From positions 434,001 through 498,000 of the forward strand of contig JAANDG010000018.1 in NCBI GenBank assembly GCA_036852015.1: 64,000 nucleotides of DNA. Reading direction: 5' to 3'. The notes beneath the pieces were generated by a model, which was not told where the DNA came from, searched no databases, and saw nothing but the letters and a program-made list of their open reading frames with translations. Made by a program: the position numbers and the translations under genes. Shown here one piece after another: positions 44,297-56,149 of the stretch; the first letter of the stretch is position 1; the number at the start of each line of letters is the position of its first letter. This DNA is from Pelodera strongyloides (lineage: Eukaryota > Nematoda > Chromadorea > Rhabditida > Rhabditidae).

Positions 44297-45360
44297 GTAC
44301 TAATAAGTTTCAGCAAATAAATGATACTCTGAGAAGCCAATTTGTTGTCAGATTGATTGTTGTTATTCTTTACTATAGAGGAACATCACCAAGAACCTTA
44401 GGACGCCAGCTTGTTTTGTTGAAGTTTATTTAGTTTAATATAATCTAGCGCTTCTCTTGCTTGTGTCCGGCGTTCTCGGCGATGCTCGTACACAATCTTA
44501 GTATTTTTCCGATAACATTCTTCGATGGCAGGTCAAAACTACTAATAGCTAATTGCAAGCGCTCTTAATTACCAACTTCATTGGGCACGAAGTGCAATAT
44601 TGTAATTAGTATTAATTAGGTGCCAATACGATACAATAATCAGACTTAAAGATGCGTTTTTTTCCAAGATGCGTTTTGCATAGGCGCAGCCGCATAACCA
44701 CTGTTAGGGATACACAATAAGCAATGGTTTATTCTCGAGGTGTATTACGTTCATTTTCATTTGTCCAGGTCTATTACGTTCAGAGGTGAATCCCACAATT
44801 CGATCCTGATTTCATCTGAACTAACAACTTATTCAATAATTGGTTTAACCTGAACAACTCATCCCTACACAGCTGTATGTTAATCCTGTAAACAAGGGCC
44901 CCATGAATCATCTCATTCAAATTATCGACCAGCTAGTACTTTTGCGCCACTCAAAGTGCAGCTGAGGATGGGAAAGACGAAATAGATGTGAATGGTTTTC
45001 TGAACACAACACTTTCAATCATTTTGTTCTAAACTCACTGTTCAAACTAGCTGCTTATTTTGATAATCTTCCGCAGCCTTCCCACTACTTGTGTGGGCAT
45101 TTGTGGGTGAGTCTATTTTTTTTTATAAATTCATCATAACTTTTAAGGGTCAAGCTCCAGGTAACCCCTCTTTTTTTCATGACTCTCCGACATAAATATA
45201 GTCGAAAACTAAATATGCATATTCCTTGCAATTTCGGATTAATGAAGGCATTTCAACTTCATGTGCCCTTTCCCTCTGTTATGCCGGAACAATTTATGTG
45301 TAGTTTGGTGTCTGTGGGCCAGTACCCATTGCATATGGGCGTGACAAATACGATAATTTA
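44297..45360. other. Intergenic, no gene recognised
   Basis: AT-rich, a few short ORFs without splice partners. AATAAA of the preceding gene is near 44315. Confidence 0.5.
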
Positions 45361-45364
45361 GTTG

Positions 45365-46091
45365 GTAATATCATATAATATTTATTACGTACACAAAAAT
45401 GTATAACGCACAGTTTGTCATTGAACAGAACAGAGAAAACATACAAAGTGAACGAAAATACACAGGAAATAATAAACTAATGGCCTCTCCATGGCCATAT
45501 GTCATATGCGATAATGGCCATATGCGATTCGCTCTTGCGAAAATGACAATTGCCTGTCCATTTTCGAGTCAATGTAAATGGCATGGTCCTGCAGCGATTT
45601 TGAATCTAGTAAGGATATATTTCAAATAGCACGGGTCTGGTTCGCTGCATGACCATGTCAGATGCGTTATTCGCATAGGTTACTGTTGGCATTTGACATT
45701 CATGTAAAATGGCCCAAACATGCATGGACAGGCATTTGTCATTTTATAATGAAGGTTTATTGATTACATAAATAACATATAATCAAAAGGCACCCTGAGA
45801 CGGAAATGCGTATAAAACATCCCATACTGACAAGGGGCCATGGTAATATTTAAACTTCAATAGTAATAAAGTAACAAATTATATGTAAAAGTACTGTTCG
45901 ACAATTTTTTTTCGCAAGTGCGAATCGCAAACATGGACACAAACGCTATAAACGAGAAATATTGTGGGATTACTCTCAATGTAGCGAGGTCTGATGTACA
46001 GAATAGTGTCTGCGTACGGAAACAATGTCCTTTTATCTACATCTAAGATTGATAGAAATCCGAAACTATGCATATTTAGGGTATTCCACAC
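45365..46091 (-). mobile_element. Degenerate LINE 3' region, same family as the GPCR insertion
   Basis: The minus-strand frame 46091-45879 contains a stretch (PYADTILYIRPRYIESNPTIFL region) matching the C-terminal end of the 12324-13683 element, and the plus strand repeats GATTACTCTCAAT...AGTGTCTGCG. Sequence near 45380 (ATTTATTACG, then ACAAAAATGT) resembles its 3' UTR next to the tail. An inverted repeat (about 45536-45560 against 45727-45752, AAAATGACAA.TGCCTGTCCA) lies between and may be a later insertion. Highly diverged. Confidence 0.55.
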
Positions 46092-46345
46092 TTACCGGCC
46101 TTAGGTTTTCCGGAGCATTTTAACATGATATGGTAATTTGCCTTTTCTAAACGTGCATATTGCTCACACAACAAGTAAATTATTGTATTCTACGCTAATC
46201 GGTTCGGGGAATAAGATGGAGTAAAGTTACCTGGAATGGACCTGACCATTTAATGCGCTTAACACATTCTACCTAAAACACTACTTGGGAAAACTGATGG
46301 TTTTCTGTTACGTGAATTAGTATTAGCCACTTTTGATCTTGGTTT

Positions 46346-46537
46346 ATGTTTAGAGAACTCATTCTCCGTGTCCAACTGGGAATGTCGTGCAATAATAATA
46401 CCAATAATACATGTGCCAATGCGACGCAAGACGAACCCACGGATTTTTTGGCGTACGTGGACATGCCTCTTGTTTGCAACCTTTTGATGCTCGTGAACCT
46501 GTTCTTAATTATCTTTTACGACTGGCTTCGCCGCTAA
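46346..46537 (+). CDS. Possible small membrane protein or terminal exon
   Basis: Open for 63 codons with a Cys/Asn-rich segment (CNNNTNNTC) and then a hydrophobic helix (LLMLVNLFLIIFYDW) before the stop. A possible acceptor (TTTATGTTTAG) overlaps its start, so it may be a last exon. No partner exons found and no family recognised. Weak. Confidence 0.25.
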   Translation: MFRELILRVQLGMSCNNNTNNTCANATQDEPTDFLAYVDMPLVCNLLMLVNLFLIIFYDWLRR

Positions 46538-48926
46538 TTGTTGAGAATAAAACTGTTGTTAACATTTATTATTATTTCTATGTGAGCAGTACAATATCAC
46601 ATTTCACACACTTGTAAACTAACAACCAAGTGAAGAATCTTCAAGTCTATCTTGTCTTGCCCTAAGAAGAGAGCATTGGCACGCGCTGATTTACCCTTCC
46701 CTGGGTTTGATTCGTGCTGGTAAAAGACTAATGGAGGCTGTTCATTTGAATGAATTGAACAAAAGGTGCACTTAGTTCAGGCTTTATAAGCTTGACCCGG
46801 TATCCTTTTGCAACCAATTGTCGATTATTAGATTAACATTGATCACTAAATCGCGAAGAATAATTTTAATCGTAATGCAGTGCTGAGGAAGTTTGAACCA
46901 TTTTTATCCTAGTTGTGGTCGCTAGAAAAGCGACAATAAGAAAATTATCTTGGTTATTTGAAACACACCTACAAGTAATGGGACAGCTGCCGGAATGAAG
47001 CCAGGCTTATTGGCTTACACATTCGTTAATTCTTAGATCAGCATTTCTGATCACTAATAAAAAAGAAAATAGAATTTATCACATTGTAGTGTACTCTTAG
47101 ATGAAATATGCCGATTCATCAAATAGTTAAACAAAATGTTAAGTCATCTACTGTTTATCTCTTTTGCGTAAACGATGGTGACTCGTTCAATATTTTCACC
47201 TAACAATCAGACTTACCTTAGGCTAACAATCAACCGTCTGCCCTATGCCCGCGGGTATCACTTAGGGTCCGCCGCTGGTGCGACATTTATCCTATGATCA
47301 TTTATTGATTGTGATTAGGAGCAGATTTCTATTTCCCAAATTTATTTATGATTATTTGTGTTGCTTATGGGCTGTCCCGCATATAATGCACTCGTTTACC
47401 GCCACATAAATAAATTATCCACTCCTCGTTCTTTCATAACATGAGAGTTTAATGATTTAATTCCTCTTAATGTGTTAGAAGTAGCACTCAGTATGGTGTT
47501 TGCTCGGCATGTTCAAATTGCTATGTGACGCACGCATGTTATTGTGTTTGCAAAACGGGCATAGTTACGTTAATATATTTTGTCATCATACATTATAACC
47601 AATTCCTTTTCATATATACTTTGTATTTTTTATATGCATGATGTGCTTATATTCGGTGTTACTAGAGCTACCTGTATTTCCAAATTATTAGTTCAAGCAA
47701 GTGGCATACCAATTGTAATTGTGAAACTTGCCATAGCACTCTATCGGTTTATATGTATGCCAGTTGTCGTTTTGTAATCAGTAGTCGAAGTTACGCATAC
47801 AGGATCACGGCATGCTTCAATCATTTTAGTAGGGCTTATTCCTGCCTTGCTTTCAGGTACACGAGCAACCGTATTGTGTGAAGATGCGTTACGTCGATCT
47901 ACTGGATCCACTACTGGACCGATGAGACAAGCAACGAAAAACAGGGGGGCTTGTGACGTTTTCATTTCTTATATCACGATGTACTGGTTGTAAAGAAAAC
48001 GTTGGCCCTATAGTAGTGCAACTGGGTATGGCTTCCCCAACCTGTGCATTTCATTGGTCCGCGGGTAGAGCATAAGACGACTACAGGACTGAGAGGGACC
48101 TGAGAGAAGGGGGCAAAGAATTGTAAAATAATTTTAGTGGCTTAGAGCTGTCCACCTTTTATCAGTAAGAGCTTTTTGGGGATCAAGAAAGTTTCAAGCA
48201 GTGTATTGTCAAATGTACGCAACTAGAATTTAATGCATTTCCTCTCTTCATTTGATCTGTCTACCCTTTATGGCAGGGCAAAGCTTGGCTGAATGCAACT
48301 ATTGGCGAAGTACATAGGCGTGTAATATTTTGTCTGACGAGAATGATCCCTCCGTAAAATCCCCAGGATTTTAATTCATCTATAGTCATAAGATTAGCAA
48401 GACCAACTTTCTTTGTAAGTTCAGTGCAGTTTGCAGCCGCGCCCATTATACAGTTTTACTGTCTTAAGTCCTGCACGGTACGAGTACACTTGCCATCGGC
48501 TTCAATCACAAATTGACAATTTATTGAGCTGAGACACAACAGAACAGGAACCTTGACAAAGTTCACAACCTTACTAATACCAATGCGTTTATAAGTGAAA
48601 GTATAATCATGCTTAATAGAAAGTAAACTGAGTTGCTCGACGCGTATGCGCCAAACTCGTAAAAAAACAATGACACCGGACTGACGTTCACCCGAAGTTT
48701 GCGGATAAATTGATGTAAACGAGAGGCATTGTTATTCGAGAGGTTCACCCAGATTTGCATTGTCAACTAAAACGACTTCAAGGCAACGCACAGATGGCGG
48801 CAAATTATGGTAAAAGCACAATAGCGAACGAAGCGTGAACCAGAGGAGAAACAGTAGGCAACCGAGAGAAACACCGAGGAAACGCAGACTGTGAAAAGGG
48901 GATAGCGGGGACGGGAGCCAGACGCG
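46538..48926. other. Long intergenic stretch, no gene recognised
   Basis: AT-rich. Short ORFs on both strands (for example the minus-strand 61-codon frame ending at 48261) have no splice partners or motifs. GC content rises from about 48780. Confidence 0.45.
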
Positions 48927-48956
48927 ATGGCGCCTAAGTGGGGCTTTGGCTACAAT
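48927..48956 (+). CDS. Possible first coding exon of an unidentified gene
   Basis: ATG at 48927 encodes MAPKWGFGYN and runs straight into the strong donor GTAAGT. It is preceded by a purine- and GC-rich leader (48830-48926) unlike the surrounding AT-rich DNA. No downstream plus-strand exon could be identified, and the minus-strand gene starts within 400 bp, so the partner would have to lie inside or beyond it. Tentative. Confidence 0.25.
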
Positions 48957-49347
48957 GTAAGTCTTTTAATAGGCATTAGTGATTTGCATTAGGCACTGTC
49001 TTGTCGGGAATCGGTTATTAATGTGACAGTAAATAGTGTAACAGAAAGTTAAAATTGGAAAGAGGAGAGAACTAAGGTTATAGTTAATAGTAAGCTAAAC
49101 CATTAAAGAGAGTAATTATAAACTATGAGCTAATGCGACCCAAACTAAGAAAATGGTATTACAGCATCTCTAGATGAAATTGGAGACGGTCAAGGAGAGA
49201 TATTCGTGAAAACTGGGAATTTGTTAGTACTCAAGTGGCATTAAAGAACATTTTCATAAAAAAAAACTGAGAACTATTGGACTTCAAACCAAAGAGGATA
49301 ATGACAAAAAAACAATGAAATCAATTTCACCGAACTACCTCTTCTGC

Positions 49348-50813
49348 TCATGCCGAACCCACCGCTTGTCCTTTCTTAGCGTTCTCTGCAAAGGATGTAA
49401 CATCACTTTGAATTTTCGAAACTTCATCTGGGTACACTATTTTTTTTATGGGATTGACGCTTTACTGTAATTAAGCATACGCTACTTCTGCCTCAGTTGG
49501 ACGCTTTTTCTACTATAAGTTCCCTTATTAATCGGGTAGCATAGGACCTTTATGTTCAAAATTGTGCTTACCAGCGATTTCGTCGAGCTTCTGTCTCATT
49601 CCAAGGAGTATATGAGTCTCTAGCTCCTGAAGGTATACATCTTTCGCCATTTTTTGAACTTCCAGGTGAGCGATCTAAATGTTAAGCTATTTCATTGCCA
49701 CAGTGAAAAATCCACAAGTCAAGCTATCGCGTTCTCGCCGGCAAACCCTTTTAAGAGTTCACAAATAAAGCAAAAGAAGTACCTTTTCCTTCAAGTCCTC
49801 AATGTCATCTTCATTCTTATCACCGCGTTCTTCCCAATCATCGTCACTGGCCTTTAGCTTAAGTAACTTCTCTTGCACATGCTGAAACAAGGAGATCATG
49901 TGGATCGAAAGATTATAAGCCTTTCCCTTTGTAGTCCCTATTCACAACATTCAGAAGCAGATTTTCGCGTGTATAGTCAAATTGTCTACCCAATTCTTCT
50001 TCTTATAGTCCTCCACTTTCTGACGCTGCTCCTCAACTTTGATTTCAAGCTTTCTATTCTAAATAAGTCGGTTACAACAGCTAGTTGGGAACTCCTATTC
50101 ATAATTTGGCATTAGACATAACAATGGATGGATCGTTTTGAACTTTCGAAACCTGGAGTGAAGGCGTTTATATTTTTTCGAGAACACAATCACAACACAT
50201 TTCTGGTCTTCCGTAGAAGTTAGATTTCAAAAACGCATTTACTCAACAAATGTTCAACACTATATTTCCATTTTATAAGCATTATTGCTGGAAATGTGCT
50301 CACCATTCTTTTCATTTTCTGCACCTTTTCGTGGTAGGAAATTGCCAAATCAACCTGAAACGTTACCTTTAAACGTACGAAGTTGCAATTTTCACTGCAC
50401 TAGGGTATTTTGGCATACATAACGATACAGTCAAATGGGATGTAAAATCATATTTCTTACCACGTTTGGCGGTGAGTCGGTATCGGAACTGACTTCCACA
50501 ACTTCCGCCTGCAATTGATTTAAGGTATCTAAGAAAGTGTTTATTATAATAAACTCGAAGCTGTTTTGGCGTTTGTTTTCCGAATTGCGTACTTGATCAA
50601 CGATGTCATGGTTGAATATCACATTCGCTCACGCGTTACCATCTAAGACCCATGTTATTTGACCTACTTGCTTATCCTACCTTACTCGTTTGTTGGGCTG
50701 AACCAATTTTACTGTTTTCAAGAAGATTGGGTATTTAGAAAGCTCACATCGGTCCGTCGCTTCTCTGTTGCAGGGCGGCTGTAGTCGGACATAGGTCGGC
50801 GGTGGTCGGACAT
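49348..50813 (-). CDS. Coiled-coil protein, function unknown
   Basis: Minus-strand exons: 50813-50748, 50508-50461, 50354-50304, possibly a 30-nt exon 50152-50123, 50058-49990, 49881-49783, 49674-49572 and 49436-49348 (TGA), giving 174 residues, or 184 with the small exon. Phases agree with or without that exon. TTTCAG lies two bases before the ATG, fitting SL trans-splicing. The N-terminus is basic and disordered (MSDHRRPMSDYSRP), then an acidic patch (SSDTDSPP), then long heptad-rich helices (KLEIKVEEQRQKVEDY, LLKLKASDDDWEERG, LETHILLGMRQKLDEIA). It could be a subunit of a cytoskeletal or nuclear complex; no family recognised. Confidence 0.7.
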
Positions 50814-51097
50814 CCCTGAAACATACTTTCTATATCCTTTTCAAAAAGTAGCTAACCACAAAAAAAAACACGAAATGTAGACAAGCAGGAATAATATGAC
50901 AGACGTTAGTATATTATAACACTAGTTTACTTATTATAACGTTAGTTTACCAACACTGAACGGAATATCAAAGTTTTAACGTCTGCTTCCCAATATTCTG
51001 TACTTTGTCTTGACCTCTCCTATTCGGCTTTCTACTTGGCTTACGTTAACAGTTTTCTCTTTGCAAATATACATCTACTCATTACAATCTAAGTCAA

Positions 51098-52389
51098 TTA
51101 TCCAAGCAAAAGTGATGCCCATATGTTGTTTAAAATAGGTTGAAATTGAGCGTCCGCGTTAGCTGCATCCGTATGTTTTGCTTTGTGACCAGTGCTCGTT
51201 TTGTGCAACAACACGAGGCGTAGTCGCCCGCATATGAGCCGTTTTACAATGTCGGACGTCCCGGTTATATACTGGAATAACGAACAGTACCTGTAATAAT
51301 AGAAATGCATTATAGAGTTGTCCAAGCTGCGACTACAACTACTCTTAACAGTCTTTAAAACGCTTCGATTCCCAGACGCACATTCAAAGCGTTTTTGGGG
51401 TTGTTAGGAGTCTTCGTGTGTATCCTAAAAGAAACAGCTAAGCGTGAACGCAGGGGTACTTTTATGATAGTGCATCCGATTCATTGATAAACTTTCTGAG
51501 CAACTTATATTGCTCGAAAAGATTGTCCCAAAGTTCATGAAGACAATTTTAAAGAAACTCTCTTCACAATATAACTGCATCGTAATATTAACTTAGAGAG
51601 CTCCATTCTACTCATCACTTCATATTTACCTCAACAAAAACATCAAACAGGCTCGACGTTTATTTGTTACGCACCTCCTTCAGGAAACTCAATCAAATAA
51701 TTCGTGTCCACTCAAATGTATGTCTACTCAAGTACAACAATGGTCCAATAAAAAAGTAAGGGGGGGGAAACAAACTTGTAAGTTGTCCATGTTGCGTATA
51801 CGTAGGTTAGAGTCCCATCGATTCGGTCATTGGTCGTTCGGTCATAGGTCCACATTTGCGCAACGATCCGTTTCGTATTTTTGACGATCTCCTGAATAAA
51901 AAAAATGAGACAGGCACTAAAATTTGCTTGAAACATAACAAATTCTAACAATAAGTAAAGTGGCTGCTATCCGTGATCACCTAGAAAGGAAATATATACG
52001 TCCAGAAAACGCTGCATATTGTGAAACAGCTGTCAACAGCCTTCAGAGTTGTACGGAATGACGTAAAAAACGCAAGCATACTACATTTTGATACGATTAT
52101 TGAAACAATAACAACGGAAAATAAACAATCTTCTGTCGTAAGCATGTACCCAGCCAGTCAGTAGCACATCAAGTAAATCTAAACAGGTCAGGTAAGAAAA
52201 CTTACTTGTTGTGGATTCCGTATTGCATTCTTCTGGGTTGCCATTGGCCATATCGCGGGACTGATCATTTTGACCATGCACATATTTGTTCCCACCATAG
52301 TCAACTCGGTTAAGAATGTAAGCGCAAATATTATACACAAAATACTCCAAATGACCCGAAATTCCTGACGTGAAATGTGTTGGTGTCAT
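51098..52389 (-). CDS. Hypothetical protein, 182 residues
   Basis: Minus-strand exons: 52389-52150, 51891-51776 and 51290-51098 (TAA). The three join in phase, donors GTACAT and GTTTGT, acceptors TTCAG and TTACAG. The ATG follows a CTCAG acceptor directly, as for SL trans-splicing. Features: HLEYFVYNICAYILNR near the start, KNTKRIVAQMWTYDR in the middle, ITGTSDIVKRLICGRL near the end. No signal peptide, no recognised domain. The chain rests on open frame and splice phase only, so it may be wrong. Confidence 0.45.
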
Positions 52390-53441
52390 CTGAGCAAAAT
52401 GTTGCAGAGACATTGGTAGGAAAAACGCAAGAGGGAGCAATCTGGTCAAAAACCTAATTAACTGATTGTTACTTTTGGCTATTACCTTTCCCTTTCAGTA
52501 TTCCCTCTCCTTTTCCGTAATTTCCCTTTCCGCCGCGGTTCTGTTTATGCTAAAAAAATTCGTAACGAGAGAAATATTTGAGAACATCAACATATACAAA
52601 GTAAAAAAACGAGGAATTAAGAAGGAATTGCACTGGTGTGTCACAGGCTTTTTGTTCTTGCTGATTCATGTGCTCCCCACAAATCAATATTTCCCGTTAC
52701 AGTATAGGCAGCCAGGTCCCAACAGGGACCGGGAATTCAAATAATACCTTAATTTTGATCCCAAACAGTTCGTTCACGATTTGCCATATTGTTCAAAGTT
52801 CTAATATTGTTCAAAAGTTCTAATATTGTAAAATTTGCAATGCATGTTTGTAAGCAATAAAAAAAAGTTATTACGCATTTCTCATGTAGTATTAGACGAT
52901 TTGCCTTGCTTAGTGCCTGCTCAAGTGCGTTCAATGTGTACAAAGTGTGCATATATAATATCCTCTTTCATTAGAACACGTGAAAATTATTGAGCGTCGC
53001 ATATTAATAAAAATAAAGGAAATGAAAGTAGCCAAAGTGCTAATTATTACCATATGTAAGGAATAGCGTAATTTACACAAAATATAATGTAGTAATCAAA
53101 TGTTCTATGGGATATACATGCTGACAAGTTATAGGAAACATATTACCACGTCTACTACGAGATATAATTGAAACACAGTAGGCATAGTGTACAAGTGCAC
53201 TGTGTACATATACATTGTTGAAGGAATAACAATGGCGAAAAAACTAACCGTTTCAAAATAAGTAAAACGCGACCGAAAATTGCCTTTAGAGTTCGCTGCC
53301 CAGAATTAGCTAAACTGAGACATTAAGCAAATTTTGGAGGATATAATGCTTCTTAGCTACTAGTAAATAGGTAAAAAAAATCAAAGTGCTTGATTCGTTA
53401 CGGACAAATAACTGACAATAACTAGAAATAACTATTAGCCA
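52390..53441. other. Intergenic, no gene recognised
   Basis: AT-rich, with a short direct repeat (GTTCAAA-GTTCTAATATTG) near 52790-52830. No coding exon supported. Confidence 0.45.
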
Positions 53442-54960
53442 GGAATCTTGTACTACAGCGAGAGGATTGCAATTAAGAATGTCATGCGCAGTTTTTTTGT
53501 GGACAGTGAAAAATATGGTCATTTTGGTATCTCCTCGCAACGGGACATCCAGCACTCACAAAGTGGCACGTCGCAATGGAACTGCGTACACATTTGTCGG
53601 CCGAAACGACGCCGCATGCGCTCAGTTTTGACTTGTACCTCTCTAACTTTCCACCTTTTAGTGAATCGCAATCTGTCAAGTCTATTGACGTGTCTGAGGA
53701 GCATCACTTCCGTCCGCACATTGAACGTTCATTTACGCACAAACCTTTTGGATTGACGATCAACCACACACTTGCACAGGTAGGATCTAACTCTCTCTCT
53801 GTCTCGCTATCTCTCTCTCTCTCCTTGTCACCCCTTTCTCTCTCTCCCTCTCTCTCTATCTCTCTCCCACTCTCCTTCTCTCTCTCGATCTTTGTCACCA
53901 TCTGTCTTTCGCGACTCTCGCCCTCTTTGATTTGGGCATGATCACTTGAATCTCTATATGATACTGTACGATCTTATATATGTAATTTGTAGCCTCCTGT
54001 GCTCGCTGGACCATGCGATTCGATGGACTGTTACTACGTGTGTTTGGCTATTCCCGATCTCGATGGCGTCCTGCACGCTAAGTGCGTCTGCCCTGACGAG
54101 TACACGATCAACAGGGACGGACAGTGTGAGATGCGCCGCAATTTGACCGATGTTGACGTGTGAGGGCATGTTTGCAAAAGATTGACACGGTTGGGATTCG
54201 AATCCACGCCCACGCTTCGCCATGCCTTTCAAATGCTAGGCGTTCTATGTACGTCACACTGCTGCGTCTTACAAAGCTCCACTGCCAATCTTTAATATTA
54301 TTTTAATGAAGCCTGGTAACTTCTGACTGAACGTCCGTATGATGTTATATCGCTGTAAGTTATAAGGCGTAGTTGACTTATTGTTAATTATGTATGTTTT
54401 AGACTGGATCCCTGGATCTCACCTATATGACCCATTTGTGCGAGGAGCATGCGGCATGTGGACCAAATGGCGGTTGTGTTGAGCGACATGATGAGAGAAC
54501 AGGACATGTGGTGGCTGTTCGATGCGAGTGAGTTACGGTGATTTTTTGGCGGCATATTGTAGTTTGCGTAACTACTGTGCTTCTTGTGGACTTGGGCTTT
54601 TATGGACTGATTACTATGTCATTGGGTTTGTTATTGTTAAAGTTTAAAAGCTGCGGTATCATGGTGATATGCTCGTTTGTAGTGGATAGCAATTGCGATT
54701 CGCCCAATTCTACTTGCTGTACGACCTTAGCCAATAGTACTGTAATTCGTGTTCTCAGGTGTGACCCCGGCTAAGTTGGACTCGAGTGCGAGCTGATGGA
54801 CGTCTATGACCCCAGCTCTGTGTCTGCCGGGTCTACTTCACTCTGGATATGGATCTTGTTCCTAATTGCTTTTGCAATTGTCTGTGGAATTGCCTACTTG
54901 TACAGCAAGGAGAAGCTGAGGTTTAGTCGTGCATCTTCGGAGATTGTTTTGTTGTTCTAG
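53442..54960 (+). pseudogene. Decayed duplicate of the 3' part of the LDL-receptor-like gene
   Basis: Homologous to 61179-62607 plus 63411-63460 of the gene downstream, starting mid-exon at GGAATCTTGTA. It keeps the last propeller blades, an EGF module (CDSMDCYYVCLA), a second EGF region and the membrane helix with its short tail, ending in a TAG at 54958-54960. Damage: one intron donor reads GCGAGA instead of GTGAGA; the end of the following exon with its donor is deleted near 53615; a base is lost at the donor after GACGT near 54160; and an in-frame TAA lies at 54772-54774 in the EGF module. Its membrane segment is uninterrupted, unlike the parent. Confidence 0.85.
53789..53895. repeat. (CT)n-rich low-complexity tract
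   Basis: Imperfect CTCT tract in the intron after the exon ending CTTGCACAG. A shorter version is present at the same place in the parent gene (61545-61612), so it predates the duplication and has changed length. Confidence 0.9.
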
Positions 54961-56149
54961 TTGTTGGAGAGTTAATCAAACGCCTGTACCATGGTTCTTA
55001 GAATTGTTTGATCTCGTATTTGGATCTCTTGTTATTCGTTTGCCCAGTTTATAGATGTTTAATTTGGATTAGAATTAGATCCTATAGGTGTGCTTCACTT
55101 GTGTTTTTTGGTGTATTTTCATCGTGGTTGATGTTCTAACTTCTGGTCGGCTCTTTTAGTTCTAGGTATAAGTAGGACTATGATAGGTGTGCTCAAAAGT
55201 TTTACTATTTATTTTTGATTGCAAAGCCTCGTAGAGACATTTAACGAAGTGTTGAAGGAGACACAAATTATTAGCCATTGTCTTCGAACTCCTGCACTGA
55301 ACATTGTGTTTTTATTGTTGCTTGCTTATTATTTTATCCTATAAAAAAAATTCGCACATCATTTGTTGTCGATGAATATGGTTTATTTGTGTGGTGTGTT
55401 TTATTATGAATTCGTAGTTCGTAGCGGTGGTTTAATGCTTCCTTGTCTGCGTCTCTCCAGCGAGAGGGCATGCTACACTATTTGTAGCAAATACAGCGCA
55501 ATCGCTAGCGAAAATTATGCAATTTCGGTTCGTCATCACCCAGGGGCAATCCTAAAATAAATCGCTGACTAGCTAGTATTGTTTTTTTAGAACATTATGC
55601 GACACGTCTGGCATGCAGGTGGATTATTTTCCATGCGCGGTCCGCCAAAAACGAACGCAGTATCAAGCTCACAAAACATACGTAATTCGATTTGCGTAAT
55701 TGTTTAATGTGGTCGGCAATTGCATAGACAGCAGTGTTTGCGCGGGGATAATTAGGCAATTGTTATGCGTATATGACAAATTCGCGCCAAAAATGGTTTT
55801 CAAGCGCAAAGTTGGTCTCTTCGCTCTGTCGTTTGTCAACACACCCCACTTGCCCTTTGTAGATCTCCCTCCCATACCACTCTTATAGAGTATTTAAATG
55901 CTGTTTCGGAAACGCGAAACAGGAGACAGACCATTCAGCAGCTCTTTCTAGTTTCCAGCAGAGACGTGGAGTGTACAAGCAAATGTGAGAGAGCCAGACA
56001 AAATTTCAAAAAACGACTTGAGTCCTAGCACGATTTTTATCGTACTGTAGCAAGATTTTGGGCAGTTGCGCGTTTCCGAACCAGGAGTTACTCTATGACA
56101 GTGTAGCTCACGGTCGCTACACTTATTCTTTATTCGCTAAACAAACAAG
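54961..56149. other. Intergenic, upstream region of the LDL-receptor-like gene
   Basis: No coding exon supported. The last 250 bp, with a possible leader ACAAACAAG before the ATG, should hold the promoter. Confidence 0.5.

Noticed and set aside
48261..48446. 61-codon minus-strand ORF
   Set aside because: No partner exons, no motif, length expected by chance in this composition.
53704..53901. Arg/Glu-rich minus-strand ORF
   Set aside because: Pure translation of the CT/GA low-complexity tract.
54180..54270. Intact tRNA gene
   Set aside because: A B box is visible, but the anticodon stem and A box are degenerate; treated as a relic.
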